Shown here: in pieces, positions 25,634-36,028 of the stretch | Numbering within the stretch: position 1 is the first letter of the stretch | Layout of the letters: every line of letters begins with the position of its first letter | Assembly: GCA_963834725.1 (NCBI GenBank) | Contig: CAWICN010000001.1 | Span: 4,154,001 to 4,218,000, forward strand | Reading direction: 5' to 3' | DNA from: PALSA-693 sp963834725 | GTDB taxonomy: Bacteria; Actinomycetota; Acidimicrobiia; Acidimicrobiales; Palsa-688 | Length of the DNA: 64,000 bases | The notes under the pieces: generated by a model | The model's database searches: none | The model's input: only the letters and a program-made list of their open reading frames with translations | What the model was told of the DNA's origin: nothing | Made by a program: the position numbers and the translations under genes

Positions 25634-26017
25634 ATGGCTGTGCAGCTCAACCACACGATCGTTCAGGCCCGCCATCGTGACGAGTCGGCCACCTTCCTGG
25701 CCGACATCCTGGGCCTGTCCCCTCCGGGTCACTTCGGGCCTTTCAGGACCGTCGAGGTCGCCAACAGCGTCAGCCTCGACTTCGCGTCTTCCGACCGCCC
25801 CATCACGTCGCAGCACTACGCCTTCCTCGTCACCGAATCCGAGTTCGACGAGATCTTCGGGCGCATCCTCGAGCGCGGCCTCGACTATTGGGCGGATCCA
25901 GGCCGGACCCGGCCAAAGGCGCTCAACCACCGCGACGGTGGGCGCGGCGCCTACTTCCTGGACCCGGATGGACACGTCCTGGAGATCCTGACCCGCCCGT
26001 ATGGCAGCGGCGGGTAG
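25634..26017 (+). CDS. VOC (glyoxalase-like) family protein
   Basis: A 127-residue vicinal-oxygen-chelate protein from ATG 25634 with GGGGAGGA upstream. It has the two beta-alpha-beta-beta-beta units: LNHTIVQARHRDESATFLAD giving the first metal His, and AYFLDPDGHVLEILTRPY giving the last Glu. The QHYAFLVTESEFDEIFG segment supplies the second His. VOC members include glyoxalase I, dioxygenases and resistance proteins. Substrate not readable. It lies 107 nt after DUF6295 on the same strand. Confidence 0.88.
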   Translation: MAVQLNHTIVQARHRDESATFLADILGLSPPGHFGPFRTVEVANSVSLDFASSDRPITSQHYAFLVTESEFDEIFGRILERGLDYWADPGRTRPKALNHRDGGRGAYFLDPDGHVLEILTRPYGSGG

Positions 26018-26020
26018 GCC

Positions 26021-26120
26021 GCCTCCTCGTCCCGGTCCCATTCGCATCTACCTCCTCGTCCCATTTGCCTCCTCGTCCCGGTCGCCGGTCGGTTTGCCTC
26101 TCGTCCGGTCCCATTCGCTC
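26021..26120. repeat. Degenerate CTCCTCGTCCC intergenic repeats
   Basis: Four imperfect copies of a 17-29 nt unit starting CCTCCTCGTCCC and ending near CCATT(C/T)GC follow the VOC gene. The array overlaps no supported gene and is another example of the short repeat expansions in this window. Confidence 0.65.
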
Positions 26121-26147
26121 GAGCGCCGGTCAGCTAGGCTCGCCAAC

Positions 26148-26222
26148 GTGAAGAAGCTTCTCGTGCTCGCCATCCTCGTCGGCATCGGCATTTTCGTGGC
26201 CCAAAAGGTGCGCGCCAGCTGA
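26148..26222 (+). CDS. 24-residue single-helix membrane protein
   Basis: A GTG-initiated mini-protein: a VKKLLVL start, a hydrophobic helix LAILVGIGIFVAQK and a basic end. It recalls the N-terminal part of actinobacterial DLW-39 family microproteins, which have the same KKLL start but a longer acidic tail that is absent here. It is too short for automatic prediction. No strong ribosome-binding site is seen, so confidence is moderate to low. Confidence 0.4.
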   Translation: MKKLLVLAILVGIGIFVAQKVRAS

Positions 26223-26311
26223 CCTCTTTAGGTCGCGGGCCAGCAGTCCGCCGGCGGCGCGACCGGAAGCCCGTCAGTCTGTCCGGGCGGTACCGCTCGT
26301 CAGCGGGCCAC

Positions 26312-27340
26312 TCAGGCGCTACCCAGCTGGGATCGATAGCGCCAAGCCACGGCTCCGGCTCCTCCAGCCGCTGCGGCGACAGCTGCTGCGGCTGAACCCC
26401 AGCGGGTCCACGATACCGAGGCCAGCCAGGTGACCGCGCTTCGCTCCGGGATCGCTACTGGCCCTGCCGACACCGCGAGAGCCGGTGCCGCAGCCACATC
26501 GTCTGGAACGTCTCCCGGAAGCGTTTGCTCGAATCGGCGGATTTCCCAGCCTCGCTGACGAGCGATGCGCCGGAGGGCGTGGTCCGGGTTGACCGCGACG
26601 GGGTGGCCGACGGTTTCGAGCATGGGGACGTCCGTGGCCGAGTCGCTGTAGGCGTGCGAAGCTGTCAGGTCCACACCATCCCGGGCGGCCACTTCCTCGA
26701 TGAGCCGGGCCTTTTCGATCCCGTACGCGAACCGTTCCAGCTCGCCTGTGTAACGCCCCTCGGGGTCGACCCGGGCGATGCTGGCCACCGCGTCATCGGT
26801 CCCGAGATGCAAGGCGAGGGGCTCGACGATTTCCGCGGGCGCAGCCGACACGAGATAGACCCTCCGGCCCGCCCGGCGGTGCTCACCGATGAGGTTCGAG
26901 GCTTCGGCGTAGGTGATGGGGTCGATGACCGGCCCGAGCCGACCGGCGACAATCTGGCGTACCCGATCCTGCTCCCATCCTCTGGTCGCCATGAGCACAG
27001 ATCGGCGGATCCGGTCCAACTTCGCGGAGTCGGCGCCGAGATGGACGTACACGAACTGGGTCCAAAGGCCTTTGGCCATCGCCCGGCGGGTCAGGAGCCC
27101 CTCCTGGCGGAAGTCCGGGGTGAAGGCCATGATCGACGCTCTGGCGATCACGGTTTTATCCAGGTCGAAGAAGGCCGCCTCCACTCCCCGCCGGCCCTCC
27201 ACACTCCGATTGCCTGGTTCCGCCAGAGTATGTCCGACCTCGGTCCCAAACGCTTTGACCTCCTGCCCAGCAGCCGCGGCTGGACCCGGCTCCGGCCCCG
27301 ACGGTGGTGGTGGCTTGCGGATCCGAAAGCCCTTTGCCAT
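26312..27340 (-). CDS. HAD-IB family phosphatase
   Basis: A 342-residue HAD hydrolase of subfamily IB (SerB-like). Motif I is FFDLDKTVIARAS at about residue 57, motif II lies in VYLVSAAPAEIVEP, and motif III/IV is HAYSDSATDVPMLETVG. Between motif I and II is a helical cap (RAMAKGLWTQFVYVH). Actinobacterial relatives are annotated as HAD-IB hydrolases tied to phospholipid or serine phosphate chemistry, and some are fused to acyltransferases; this one is not fused. An N-terminal Pro/Ala-rich tail of 50 residues and a C-terminal WTRWGSAAAAVAAAAGGAGA helix, which may anchor it to the membrane, are additions. Confidence 0.85.
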   Translation of the reverse strand: MAKGFRIRKPPPPSGPEPGPAAAAGQEVKAFGTEVGHTLAEPGNRSVEGRRGVEAAFFDLDKTVIARASIMAFTPDFRQEGLLTRRAMAKGLWTQFVYVHLGADSAKLDRIRRSVLMATRGWEQDRVRQIVAGRLGPVIDPITYAEASNLIGEHRRAGRRVYLVSAAPAEIVEPLALHLGTDDAVASIARVDPEGRYTGELERFAYGIEKARLIEEVAARDGVDLTASHAYSDSATDVPMLETVGHPVAVNPDHALRRIARQRGWEIRRFEQTLPGDVPDDVAAAPALAVSAGPVAIPERSAVTWLASVSWTRWGSAAAAVAAAAGGAGAVAWRYRSQLGSA

Positions 27341-27520
27341 CTACCCCTCCTGCCCCCAGGGCCTCCGTGTCCACCTCGCCGGCTGCTTATCGAAACAACG
27401 GCGGTGTGCTCACAGACCCTAGGTGCACCGGATGGGTTGGGCAACGCGCCCGGCGACGAATGCCCTGGTCAGGGTGGCCCCGCTCGCCCGCCACCACCCC
27501 GGCACCGATAACTTGACGGA

Positions 27521-28459
27521 ATGGCCCCGGTGGTCACCGCAGATGATGTGGCGAAGCGATGGTCGACGACCCAGGCTCTGGCCGGTGCGACGTTCAGCAT
27601 CGGTGACGGTGTGACAGGTCTGCTGGGCGCCAACGGGGCAGGCAAGACCACCTTGCTCGGGTTGATCCTGGGATTGCACCGCCCTGACCGCGGGACCATC
27701 TCGGTGTTCGGGCGGGATCCGTGGGTGGCGGGCGCCGAGGTCAGGGCCCGACTCGGCTACGCACCCGAGCACGACGCCCTGCCACCGGATGTGGCTGCCC
27801 ATGACGTCGTTCGCCACCTGGCCGAACTCCACGGGCTGCCACGGCGAGACGCCACCTCGCGAGCGAGTGACGCCCTGTGGGAGGTGGGCCTCGGCGAGGA
27901 GCGGTTCCGCCCCGTCGGAACCATGAGCACCGGACAGCGCCAGCGGGTCAAGCTGGCCCAGGCGATTGTCCACGACCCTGAGCTCCTGCTACTCGACGAG
28001 CCGACCAATGGGCTGGACCCGTCCCAGCGAGAGGGCATGCTGGCGTTGATCGCACACGTCGGTTCGGATCTCGGCATGCATGTGATCCTGTCCTCCCACC
28101 TCCTCGAAGAGGTCGAACGAGTGAGCAGTTCGGTCGTGATCCTCGACGCTGGGCACGTAGTCGCTGACGGGATGGTGTCCGAGCTGGCCCATACGGACCC
28201 CGAGCTGGTCGTCGAGCTTGACAGCGTCGCCGGGCCGGCGCCGGCCGCCCTGCTGGCCTCCGCCCTGGAGGACGCCGGCTTGTCGGCTTCGACGGATGGG
28301 CCCAGGCGGGTGCTCGTGGTCCTGAACTCACCCTCGGTGTACGACCAGGTCAGAGATACGCTCGCCCATGGCCGTTTCTCGGTCCGCCGGCTGGAGCGGC
28401 GTCGGGCCAGCCTGGAAGACATTTACCTCGACCGGGCCGGATCGGGACGAGGCCAGTGA
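27521..28459 (+). CDS. ABC transporter ATP-binding protein (first of pair)
   Basis: ABC-2-type exporter ATPase of 312 residues from ATG 27521. Walker A is GLLGANGAGKTTLL, the signature MSTGQRQRVKLAQAI deviates from LSGGQ, Walker B is LLLLDEPTNGLDP and the switch His is in ILSSHLLEEVER. The C-terminal 90 residues form a CcmA/NatA-like accessory domain. Its stop overlaps the GTG of the permease gene (GTGA, 28456-28459), the first of three such junctions in the operon. Confidence 0.92.
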   Translation: MAPVVTADDVAKRWSTTQALAGATFSIGDGVTGLLGANGAGKTTLLGLILGLHRPDRGTISVFGRDPWVAGAEVRARLGYAPEHDALPPDVAAHDVVRHLAELHGLPRRDATSRASDALWEVGLGEERFRPVGTMSTGQRQRVKLAQAIVHDPELLLLDEPTNGLDPSQREGMLALIAHVGSDLGMHVILSSHLLEEVERVSSSVVILDAGHVVADGMVSELAHTDPELVVELDSVAGPAPAALLASALEDAGLSASTDGPRRVLVVLNSPSVYDQVRDTLAHGRFSVRRLERRRASLEDIYLDRAGSGRGQ

Positions 28460-28550
28460 CCGGCCATGACCCCCTGACGGGCCGTGACCCCGTGACGGGC
28501 CGTAATTCCCTGACCGGCCGTGACCCGGTGACCGACCAGGACCCAATGGC
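28456..28550 (+). repeat. 18-nt codon-phased repeat in permease N-terminus
   Basis: Five imperfect copies of an 18-nt unit (consensus TGACCGGCCGTGACCCCG) start at the GTG start codon and encode the hexapeptide TG(R/H)DP(V/L). Each unit also contains GTGAC or CTGAC, offering several near-start codons, so copy-number change would lengthen the N-terminus without a frameshift. Confidence 0.8.
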
Positions 28551-29481
28551 TGGCCACCATACGGACGAAGTCGCCGCCGACGGCCAGGCCCGGATCCTCG
28601 AGCCCGGCTACCGGCCCTACCGCGGCGCGCGTCTCGGAATCGCTCACTCGGTCTGGGCCCTGGCCCGTCACACGGCTGAACGGATCATGGGTCTGAAGCG
28701 GCCCGCCCGGTACAAGGTGCTGCCGTTTGCTGCCGTCCTCATCGCCTACCTCCCGGCCATCGCCTTTATCGGGATCGTGGCCTTGCTCCCCAGGGGACGG
28801 GTCCGGCTCTCCGATCTCATCCCCGGACCGGGTAGGTACTACGCGTTTATCACCGCGGCCATCATCCTCTTCGCCGCGCTTGCCGCCCCTGAGGCCCTCT
28901 GCCCGGACAAGCGCTCCCGCTTTCTCGGCGTCTATCTGTCATCGCCGCTCAACCGTTCGACCTACCTCTTGGCCAAGGCCGTCGCCGTGGTCGGCGTGCT
29001 GCTCCTGGTCACCCTCGGACCCCCGCTGGTGTTGTTGTTCGGTCTGGCGTTGCAAAACGCCGGGCCCAGAAGCTTCGCGGAGTTCATGGGCACGCTGGGC
29101 CAGATCATGGTCGCCGGTGTGTCGCTCTCGTTGATGTTCGGTGCCATCGGCCTCGCCATTCCGAGCCTGACGGACCGGCGCGCCTTCGCGTCGGCAGGAT
29201 CGCTGCTCGTCATCCTGGGATCGACGGCCATCACCTCGGTCATCGTGTACGGGCTGCACGGACCCAAGAATCTGTTGGCCCTGGCTCTCAGCCGGCTGCC
29301 CTTCGAGTTGTCGTTGCGCATCTTCACCCTGCCCGGGCTGCCCACCGGGCCCAGTGGACCGTTCGGCCCGCTGAGCACGCCCCTTTCTACCGGCGTGGTC
29401 GTGGCCGCCAGCGTCGTCGTCACGGTCGCGGCCGCAGCCGTCACCTGGTGGCGGGTGGTGGCCACGGAGGTCACGCGGTGA
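28456..29481 (+). CDS. ABC-2-type permease with hexapeptide-repeat N-terminus
   Basis: Membrane subunit of 341 residues with about six helices (FAAVLIAYLPAIAFIGIVAL, ITAAIILFAALAAP, KAVAVVGVLLLVTLGPPLV and others) and the periplasmic or loop motif FLGVYLSSPLNRSTYLLAK typical of ABC-2 permeases. The first 30 residues are unusual: five copies of a TGRDPV-like hexapeptide encoded by 18-nt repeats (28456-28550). These have no counterpart in normal permeases. The GTG start overlaps the ATPase stop, and the TGA overlaps the next ATPase start. Cargo unknown. Confidence 0.85.
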   Translation: MTGHDPLTGRDPVTGRNSLTGRDPVTDQDPMAGHHTDEVAADGQARILEPGYRPYRGARLGIAHSVWALARHTAERIMGLKRPARYKVLPFAAVLIAYLPAIAFIGIVALLPRGRVRLSDLIPGPGRYYAFITAAIILFAALAAPEALCPDKRSRFLGVYLSSPLNRSTYLLAKAVAVVGVLLLVTLGPPLVLLFGLALQNAGPRSFAEFMGTLGQIMVAGVSLSLMFGAIGLAIPSLTDRRAFASAGSLLVILGSTAITSVIVYGLHGPKNLLALALSRLPFELSLRIFTLPGLPTGPSGPFGPLSTPLSTGVVVAASVVVTVAAAAVTWWRVVATEVTR

Positions 29482-30407
29482 CAGGCGCGAGCGGAGCCAC
29501 CATTGAGGTGCGCAAAGTCGCCAAGTGGTTCGGGTCGGTAGTCGCCCTGTCGGATCTCACCTTCGATATCGGACCGGGCGTGACGGCCTTGCTCGGGCCA
29601 AACGGCGCGGGCAAGTCCACCTTGTTTCGCATCCTGTGCGGGCTTGCCAACCCTTCGCAGGGAACGGTCCGCATATTTGGTGAGAGCCCGAGAGCGAACC
29701 CGGCTCTCACCCGTCGCATCGGCATCGCTCCGCAGCAAGAGCGTCTCTTCGAACGACAGACGATCGTGGAGTTCGTGAGCCTGGCCGCCACCCTGCACGG
29801 CTTGGCCCGCCCGGTTGAAGCCGCCCTCCGGGCCATCGAGGACGTCGAGCTCGATGCCGGGGACCCTCGCCCCCTGGGGGCGTATTCGAAGGGTATGCGG
29901 CAACGGGTCAAGCTGGCCCAGGCGATCGTCAACGAACCGGATCTCCTCGTCCTCGACGAACCCCTCGAAGGGCTCGATCCGCGGCAGCGGCTCCGATCGA
30001 TCGACTTGTTCCGCCGTCTCGGCGAAGAGGGCCGGACCGTGATCGTCTCCAGCCATGTGCTCGACGAGGTCGAACGTTTCGGCTCGAACATCCTGGTCAT
30101 CACTCAGGGCCGCCTTGTTGCCGAAGGTCCCTTCTCTGCCATCCGTGATCTGATGGATGATCGTCCGCACCACCTGCGCGTCGGTACCGACCGTCCGCCG
30201 GCCCTGGCCGCCGGCCTCATCACCAGCGGCGCCGTTACCAGCGCCCGGATCAACGACGGATGGATCGAGGTCGAGACCAGCGACGCTCCCGCGTTCCGCC
30301 GATCGGTCGCAGCAGTGGCACGCGACTGCGACGCCCGGCTCACCGAAGTGCGCGCCCTCGATGACGACCTCGAGAGCGTCTTCGCCTATCTGGTTGGGCG
30401 CCGATGA
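29478..30407 (+). CDS. ABC transporter ATP-binding protein (second of pair)
   Basis: Second ABC ATPase of the operon, 309 residues from GTG 29478. Walker A is LLGPNGAGKSTLF, the Q-loop follows RRIGIAPQQERLFE, the signature is YSKGMRQRVKLAQAI, Walker B LLVLDEPLEGLDP and the switch SSHVLDEVERF. It differs enough from the first ATPase to suggest a heterodimer rather than a recent duplicate. Start and stop both overlap neighbours by 4 nt (GTGA and ATGA). Confidence 0.92.
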   Translation: MTGASGATIEVRKVAKWFGSVVALSDLTFDIGPGVTALLGPNGAGKSTLFRILCGLANPSQGTVRIFGESPRANPALTRRIGIAPQQERLFERQTIVEFVSLAATLHGLARPVEAALRAIEDVELDAGDPRPLGAYSKGMRQRVKLAQAIVNEPDLLVLDEPLEGLDPRQRLRSIDLFRRLGEEGRTVIVSSHVLDEVERFGSNILVITQGRLVAEGPFSAIRDLMDDRPHHLRVGTDRPPALAAGLITSGAVTSARINDGWIEVETSDAPAFRRSVAAVARDCDARLTEVRALDDDLESVFAYLVGRR

Positions 30408-31138
30408 CACGCGCCACGGTGACACCTCGTGCCTTACCGACGGTCTGGAGGGTCCTCGTACGCTCGATCGCCACCCGGCTTCGCGTGGCTGGCCTGGGTC
30501 TGCTCGGCGTGGGCGCGATCATCCTGGCCCTGTCGGTGCGGGGGGCGAACCCCTTCGACCGGCCCAACGCGGCCTGGTCGCTCGTCGATTCCTATGGCCT
30601 GTCGCTGTTGGTCCCTGTCGTCAGCCTGGTGTTCGCCTCGGCGGCCCTCGGTGACGTGGCGGAGGATGGCACCCTCGTGTACCTCTGGCTGCGTCCGTAT
30701 CCCCGCTGGCAGCTGGCTGTCGCCGCCTTCGCTGCCTCGGTGACCGTAGTCGTCCCGGTCGCGGTGGTCCCCCTCGTCATCGCCGCGGCCCTGACCGGCG
30801 AGGGAGGACGACTGGTGGCAGGGGCGGCCGCCGGAGGCCTGTTGATGACGATCACCTACGCCGCGGTGTTCTGCGGCCTCGGGCTGCGGGTCCGGCGGGC
30901 GCTCGCCTGGGGCCTGGCCTACTTGCTGATATGGGAACAGGCTGTTGCCCGCGTGTCACACGGCGCAGCCCGGGCGTCCATTTTCGTGAATACTCGGTCG
31001 CTGGCGGCCCACGTCGCCCACCACTCGCCGCCGAGGAATGCGGTGGTGTGGACCACCGGGCTGATCGTCCCGCTCGTGGTGGTCGTCGTCGCGCTCGTGC
31101 TGACCTCCCGGTCCCTCGATCGCGGGGAGATGGCCTGA
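30404..31138 (+). CDS. ABC-2-type permease (second)
   Basis: A 244-residue permease with six helices, among them GLGLLGVGAIILALSVRG, SLLVPVVSLVFASAALGD, and WTTGLIVPLVVVVVALVLT. The DGTLVYLWLRPYPRWQLA loop is the counterpart of the coupling loop in the first permease. It starts at ATG 30404, overlapping the ATPase stop. With the other three genes it makes a probable heterotetrameric exporter encoded by one tightly coupled operon. Substrate unknown. Confidence 0.85.
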   Translation: MTRATVTPRALPTVWRVLVRSIATRLRVAGLGLLGVGAIILALSVRGANPFDRPNAAWSLVDSYGLSLLVPVVSLVFASAALGDVAEDGTLVYLWLRPYPRWQLAVAAFAASVTVVVPVAVVPLVIAAALTGEGGRLVAGAAAGGLLMTITYAAVFCGLGLRVRRALAWGLAYLLIWEQAVARVSHGAARASIFVNTRSLAAHVAHHSPPRNAVVWTTGLIVPLVVVVVALVLTSRSLDRGEMA

Positions 31139-31235
31139 GCTGGTCGGACGCGGATCGGTTCTCCCGGGTAGGCTCGCGCCGAACGAGGTCAGGCCGAACG
31201 CGATAAGGCAGAACGCGATAAGGAAGGACAGGACG

Positions 31236-31574
31236 GTGGAGCTCGGTCTTGAGGTAGACGACAGCCGACCGCCGTTCACGGTGCTGGCCGTGAAGGGTGA
31301 GATCGACGTGTACAGCGCGCCGCGCCTGCGAGAACGACTGGTCGAACTGGTCAGCGAGGGCCACCGCCAGATTGTCGTCGACCTCGAGGGCGTGGACTTC
31401 CTCGACTCGACCGGCCTGGGTGTGCTCGTCGGCGGGCTGAAACGGGTTCGCAGCCACGACGGTGACCTTTCGCTGGTCTGTACCCAGTCCCGCATCCTCA
31501 AGGTGTTCGAGATCACCGGGCTGACGACGGTCTTCTCGATCGCAGGGTCGGTTGACGAGGCCACCGAGCCCTGA
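31236..31574 (+). CDS. STAS-domain anti-anti-sigma factor
   Basis: A 112-residue RsbV/SpoIIAA-type antagonist. The central VDLEGVDFLDSTGLGVLVGG holds the Ser-Thr phosphorylation site (DSTGLG), preceded by VKGEIDVYSAPRLRERL. It is expected to bind and titrate the kinase/anti-sigma factor when unphosphorylated. The kinase gene follows after 17 nt. The GTG start 31236 has AAGGA upstream; the leader (31139-31235) contains a duplicated GAACGCGATAAGG. No partner sigma factor gene is adjacent. Confidence 0.92.
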   Translation: MELGLEVDDSRPPFTVLAVKGEIDVYSAPRLRERLVELVSEGHRQIVVDLEGVDFLDSTGLGVLVGGLKRVRSHDGDLSLVCTQSRILKVFEITGLTTVFSIAGSVDEATEP

Positions 31575-31591
31575 GGCCGGACGACGATCGT

Positions 31592-32080
31592 ATGGACCGC
31601 TCCCTGGAGCTGTCGGTGCCGTCCCGCACCGAATACATCGCGGTCGTGCGCCTCGTGGTCGCCTCGCTCGTGTCCGCCCGGCGCAGCATCGCGGCCGAAC
31701 GGATCGACGACCTCAAGCTGGCGGTCTCGGAGGCGTGCACCAATGCCATGGAGGCCAATCTGGCTTCGCGCCAGGCCGATCCGCGGGTCTCCGTCACCGT
31801 TTGGGAAGCACCCGAGCGGCTGGAGGTGTGTATCGCCGACAGCGGGAGCGGATTCGATCCCGATCGGCTGCCGAGTCATCCGCCGGTCACCGATCCCGAG
31901 CGCCTCAACTTCGAACGTGGTCTCGGCATCCCGCTGATGCGCTCATTGGTGGATGCACTGCGCTTTGACTCTGGACCCGAGGGCACAGCGGTGTGGATGA
32001 CCCTCTTCGGAGGTCCGGCCGCGGACGGCGAGGACGAGACGGGCGAGATCCTGCGGGTCGTGCTGTCCGACGAGCACTGA
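31592..32080 (+). CDS. RsbW-like anti-sigma / serine kinase
   Basis: A 162-residue GHKL-fold ATPase of the RsbW/SpoIIAB group. The N box is DDLKLAVSEACTNAMEA, G1 is CIADSGSGFDPD and G2 is ERGLGIPLMRSLVD. It should bind a sigma factor and phosphorylate the STAS partner encoded just before. The C-terminus carries an acidic tail (GGPAADGEDETGEI). The TGA stop is part of the first copy of an intergenic TGATCCCGG repeat array. The target sigma factor is not in the immediate neighbourhood. Confidence 0.9.
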   Translation: MDRSLELSVPSRTEYIAVVRLVVASLVSARRSIAAERIDDLKLAVSEACTNAMEANLASRQADPRVSVTVWEAPERLEVCIADSGSGFDPDRLPSHPPVTDPERLNFERGLGIPLMRSLVDALRFDSGPEGTAVWMTLFGGPAADGEDETGEILRVVLSDEH

Positions 32081-32170
32081 TCCCGGTGAGCGTTGATCCC
32101 GGTGAGCGTTGATCCCGGCGGGCCTGATCCCGGCGGGGCGCTGATCCCGGCGGGGCCCTGATCCCGGCGT
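32078..32170. repeat. TGATCCCGG intergenic tandem repeats
   Basis: Six copies of TGATCCCGG followed by short variable filler (units 14-18 nt) lie between the anti-sigma gene and the DtxR gene. The first copy includes the stop codon of the anti-sigma gene. The later units extend to TGATCCCGGCGGGG. No coding or obvious hairpin role. Confidence 0.8.
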
Positions 32171-32193
32171 GCCGGCACCAGCAGGCGCTCGGT

Positions 32194-32222
32194 TTGACTT
32201 TCGGGCCTTGACTTTCTGGATA
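32194..32222 (+). promoter_or_regulatory. Promoter region with tandem TTGACTTTC
   Basis: TTGACTTTC occurs at 32194-32202 and again at 32208-32216, a 14-nt direct repeat in an AT-rich patch before the DtxR gene. Either copy is a fair -35 box; the -10 (GGATAA or AACTAA) is poor. The direct repeat could also be a regulator site, but it lacks the inverted TTAGG symmetry of a typical IdeR box. Confidence 0.35.
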
Positions 32223-32253
32223 ACAAAAAACTAAGGTCACACCCGGCGAAATT

Positions 32254-32991
32254 ATGGATACGGCCTTGACGAAATCCGAGCGCGAGACGCTGAAGGCCAT
32301 CTGGAGGCTGACCTCGCGTCCTGACCGGGGGTCTCGGCCGGCCGCCGACTCGGGCGCCCGGACTGGAGACCTGGCCGCCGCGCTGAAACTGTCGCCTGGC
32401 ACCATGACGGCGACCGTGAAGAAGCTGGCCGACCGTGGCCTGGCGGTGCACACCCCCTACCATGGGGTCGAGCTGACCGAGGCCGGGCGCCGCCGGGCGA
32501 TGAGCGTCGTGCGCCGGCATCGCATTGTGGAGCGCTTTCTCGCCGACATGCTCGGCTACAGCTGGTCCGAGGCCGACCGTCTGGCGCCGATATTCGAGCA
32601 CCAACTGCCTCAGGAGGTGGAAGACCGCCTCTACGCCGCCCTCGACCGGCCCAGCACGTGCCCGCACGGTTTCCAGATCCCTGAAGTCGAGAGCGCCGAC
32701 CTGCCCGGCATGCCGCCGCTGTACGACCTCTCGCCGGGCGATCAGGCCGTGGTCGCGCTTCCCGGGTCAACCGACCCCGCAGTGGCCATGTTCCTGGACG
32801 GACTGGGCGTCCGGCCGGGCGTTGTAGTGGAAGTGCGGGAAAAGCACCCCTTCGACGGTCCGCTCGTGGTCGCCGTCGATGGTCACGACCGCACCATTGG
32901 AGAGAGGGTGGCCCGCCAGATCCTGGTCCGGGTCCAACCGTCGAACAATAAGAGGAGAAAGGAACCGTCTGATCATGCGAATCCTCGCTGA
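32254..32991 (+). CDS. DtxR/MntR-family metal-dependent regulator
   Basis: A 245-residue metalloregulator. The HTH covers GDLAAALKLSPGTMTATVKKLADRG, shortened here to LAAALKLSPGTMT, and the dimer/metal domain includes VVRRHRIVERFLADMLGYSW and IFEHQLPQEVEDRL, with Cys-Pro-His in RPSTCPHGFQIP. A FeoA/SH3-like C-terminal domain (YDLSPGDQAVVALPG) follows. Such proteins repress iron or manganese uptake when metal-loaded. The insertion RPDRGSRPAADSGARTG in the N-terminal domain is unusual. It directly precedes the pyrophosphatase gene (41 nt). Confidence 0.88.
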   Translation: MDTALTKSERETLKAIWRLTSRPDRGSRPAADSGARTGDLAAALKLSPGTMTATVKKLADRGLAVHTPYHGVELTEAGRRRAMSVVRRHRIVERFLADMLGYSWSEADRLAPIFEHQLPQEVEDRLYAALDRPSTCPHGFQIPEVESADLPGMPPLYDLSPGDQAVVALPGSTDPAVAMFLDGLGVRPGVVVEVREKHPFDGPLVVAVDGHDRTIGERVARQILVRVQPSNNKRRKEPSDHANPR

Positions 32992-33032
32992 AGGCGGCTA
33001 CCAGCCGTTTCATCTGAGTAGCGCCGGAATGG

Positions 33033-35294
<2,262 letters not shown>

Positions 35295-35584
35295 CCCGAG
35301 CACTGGCGGCAGACCGGCGCCGGCCGCGGCGTGGGTCGGCCGCTCGTCGGGCGTCGCCCCGGTCGGGCGTCGCCCCGGTCGGGCGTCGGCCCGGTCGCTC
35401 GTGCACGCCGTCTCCGGGCGAGCGAGGCCGCCTACCGTGCCGCGCTGGCCGACGCCCGCGCCCGCGCAGACCTCCGCGACGCGGGCCTCGGCGCTGGCGT
35501 CGTGCATTCCGGCGCCATGGGCACCAGCACCGGCCCGGCCCGGCCCAGCCCGGCGATCCGAGCCCTGGCGCCGGCCCCGCGCCA

Positions 35585-36028
35585 CGACGCGACCTTGCCC
35601 CCGGCACTGCCGACCGTGAGGCGATCCTGCGGCATCGGCCTGCACCCGACGTATGGTCCGCGCTCGAGTGCGCCTGTCATGTCCGGGACGTGCTACTGGT
35701 CCAGCGGGACCGTGTCGTCCTCCCCCTGGTCGAGACCAACCCCCACGTCGCCCGCATGTATCGGGAGGAGCGAATGAGCCTGGCTCGCTACGACGCCCAT
35801 TCGGCCGCCCAAGTTGTTGTCCAGCTGGGTGTGGCAGCGGGGCTGTGCGCCACCGTTTTCGAAGGCCTGATTGCCGAGTAGTGGGCTCGCCCCCTCATCT
35901 ACAGCTGCCCGGCCGAATCCTCCCGGGACGTGGCGTGGCTGCCTCGGAATACCTTGCACGAGATTGAGCACCACCTGGGCGACATCCCGTCGGTACTCGC
36001 TGGCGTCACGCCGAGCACTGCTACTTGA
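35585..36028 (+). pseudogene. DinB-family protein, broken
   Basis: Remnant of a DinB/mycothiol-dependent-type helical bundle protein. Conserved family sequence is seen as APDVWSALECACHVRDVLL, LVETNPHVARMYREERMS and, after an in-frame TAG at 35879-35881, WARPLIYSCPAESSRDVAWL and NTLHEIEHHLGDI. The final segment carries the expected metal-ligand His. The amber codon most likely replaced CAG (Gln before WARPLIY). No clear start or N-terminal zinc motif remains upstream, where GTCGGGCGTCGCCCCG repeats occur. The gene ends at 36028, overlapping the tail of the convergent gene by 8 nt. Confidence 0.7.
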
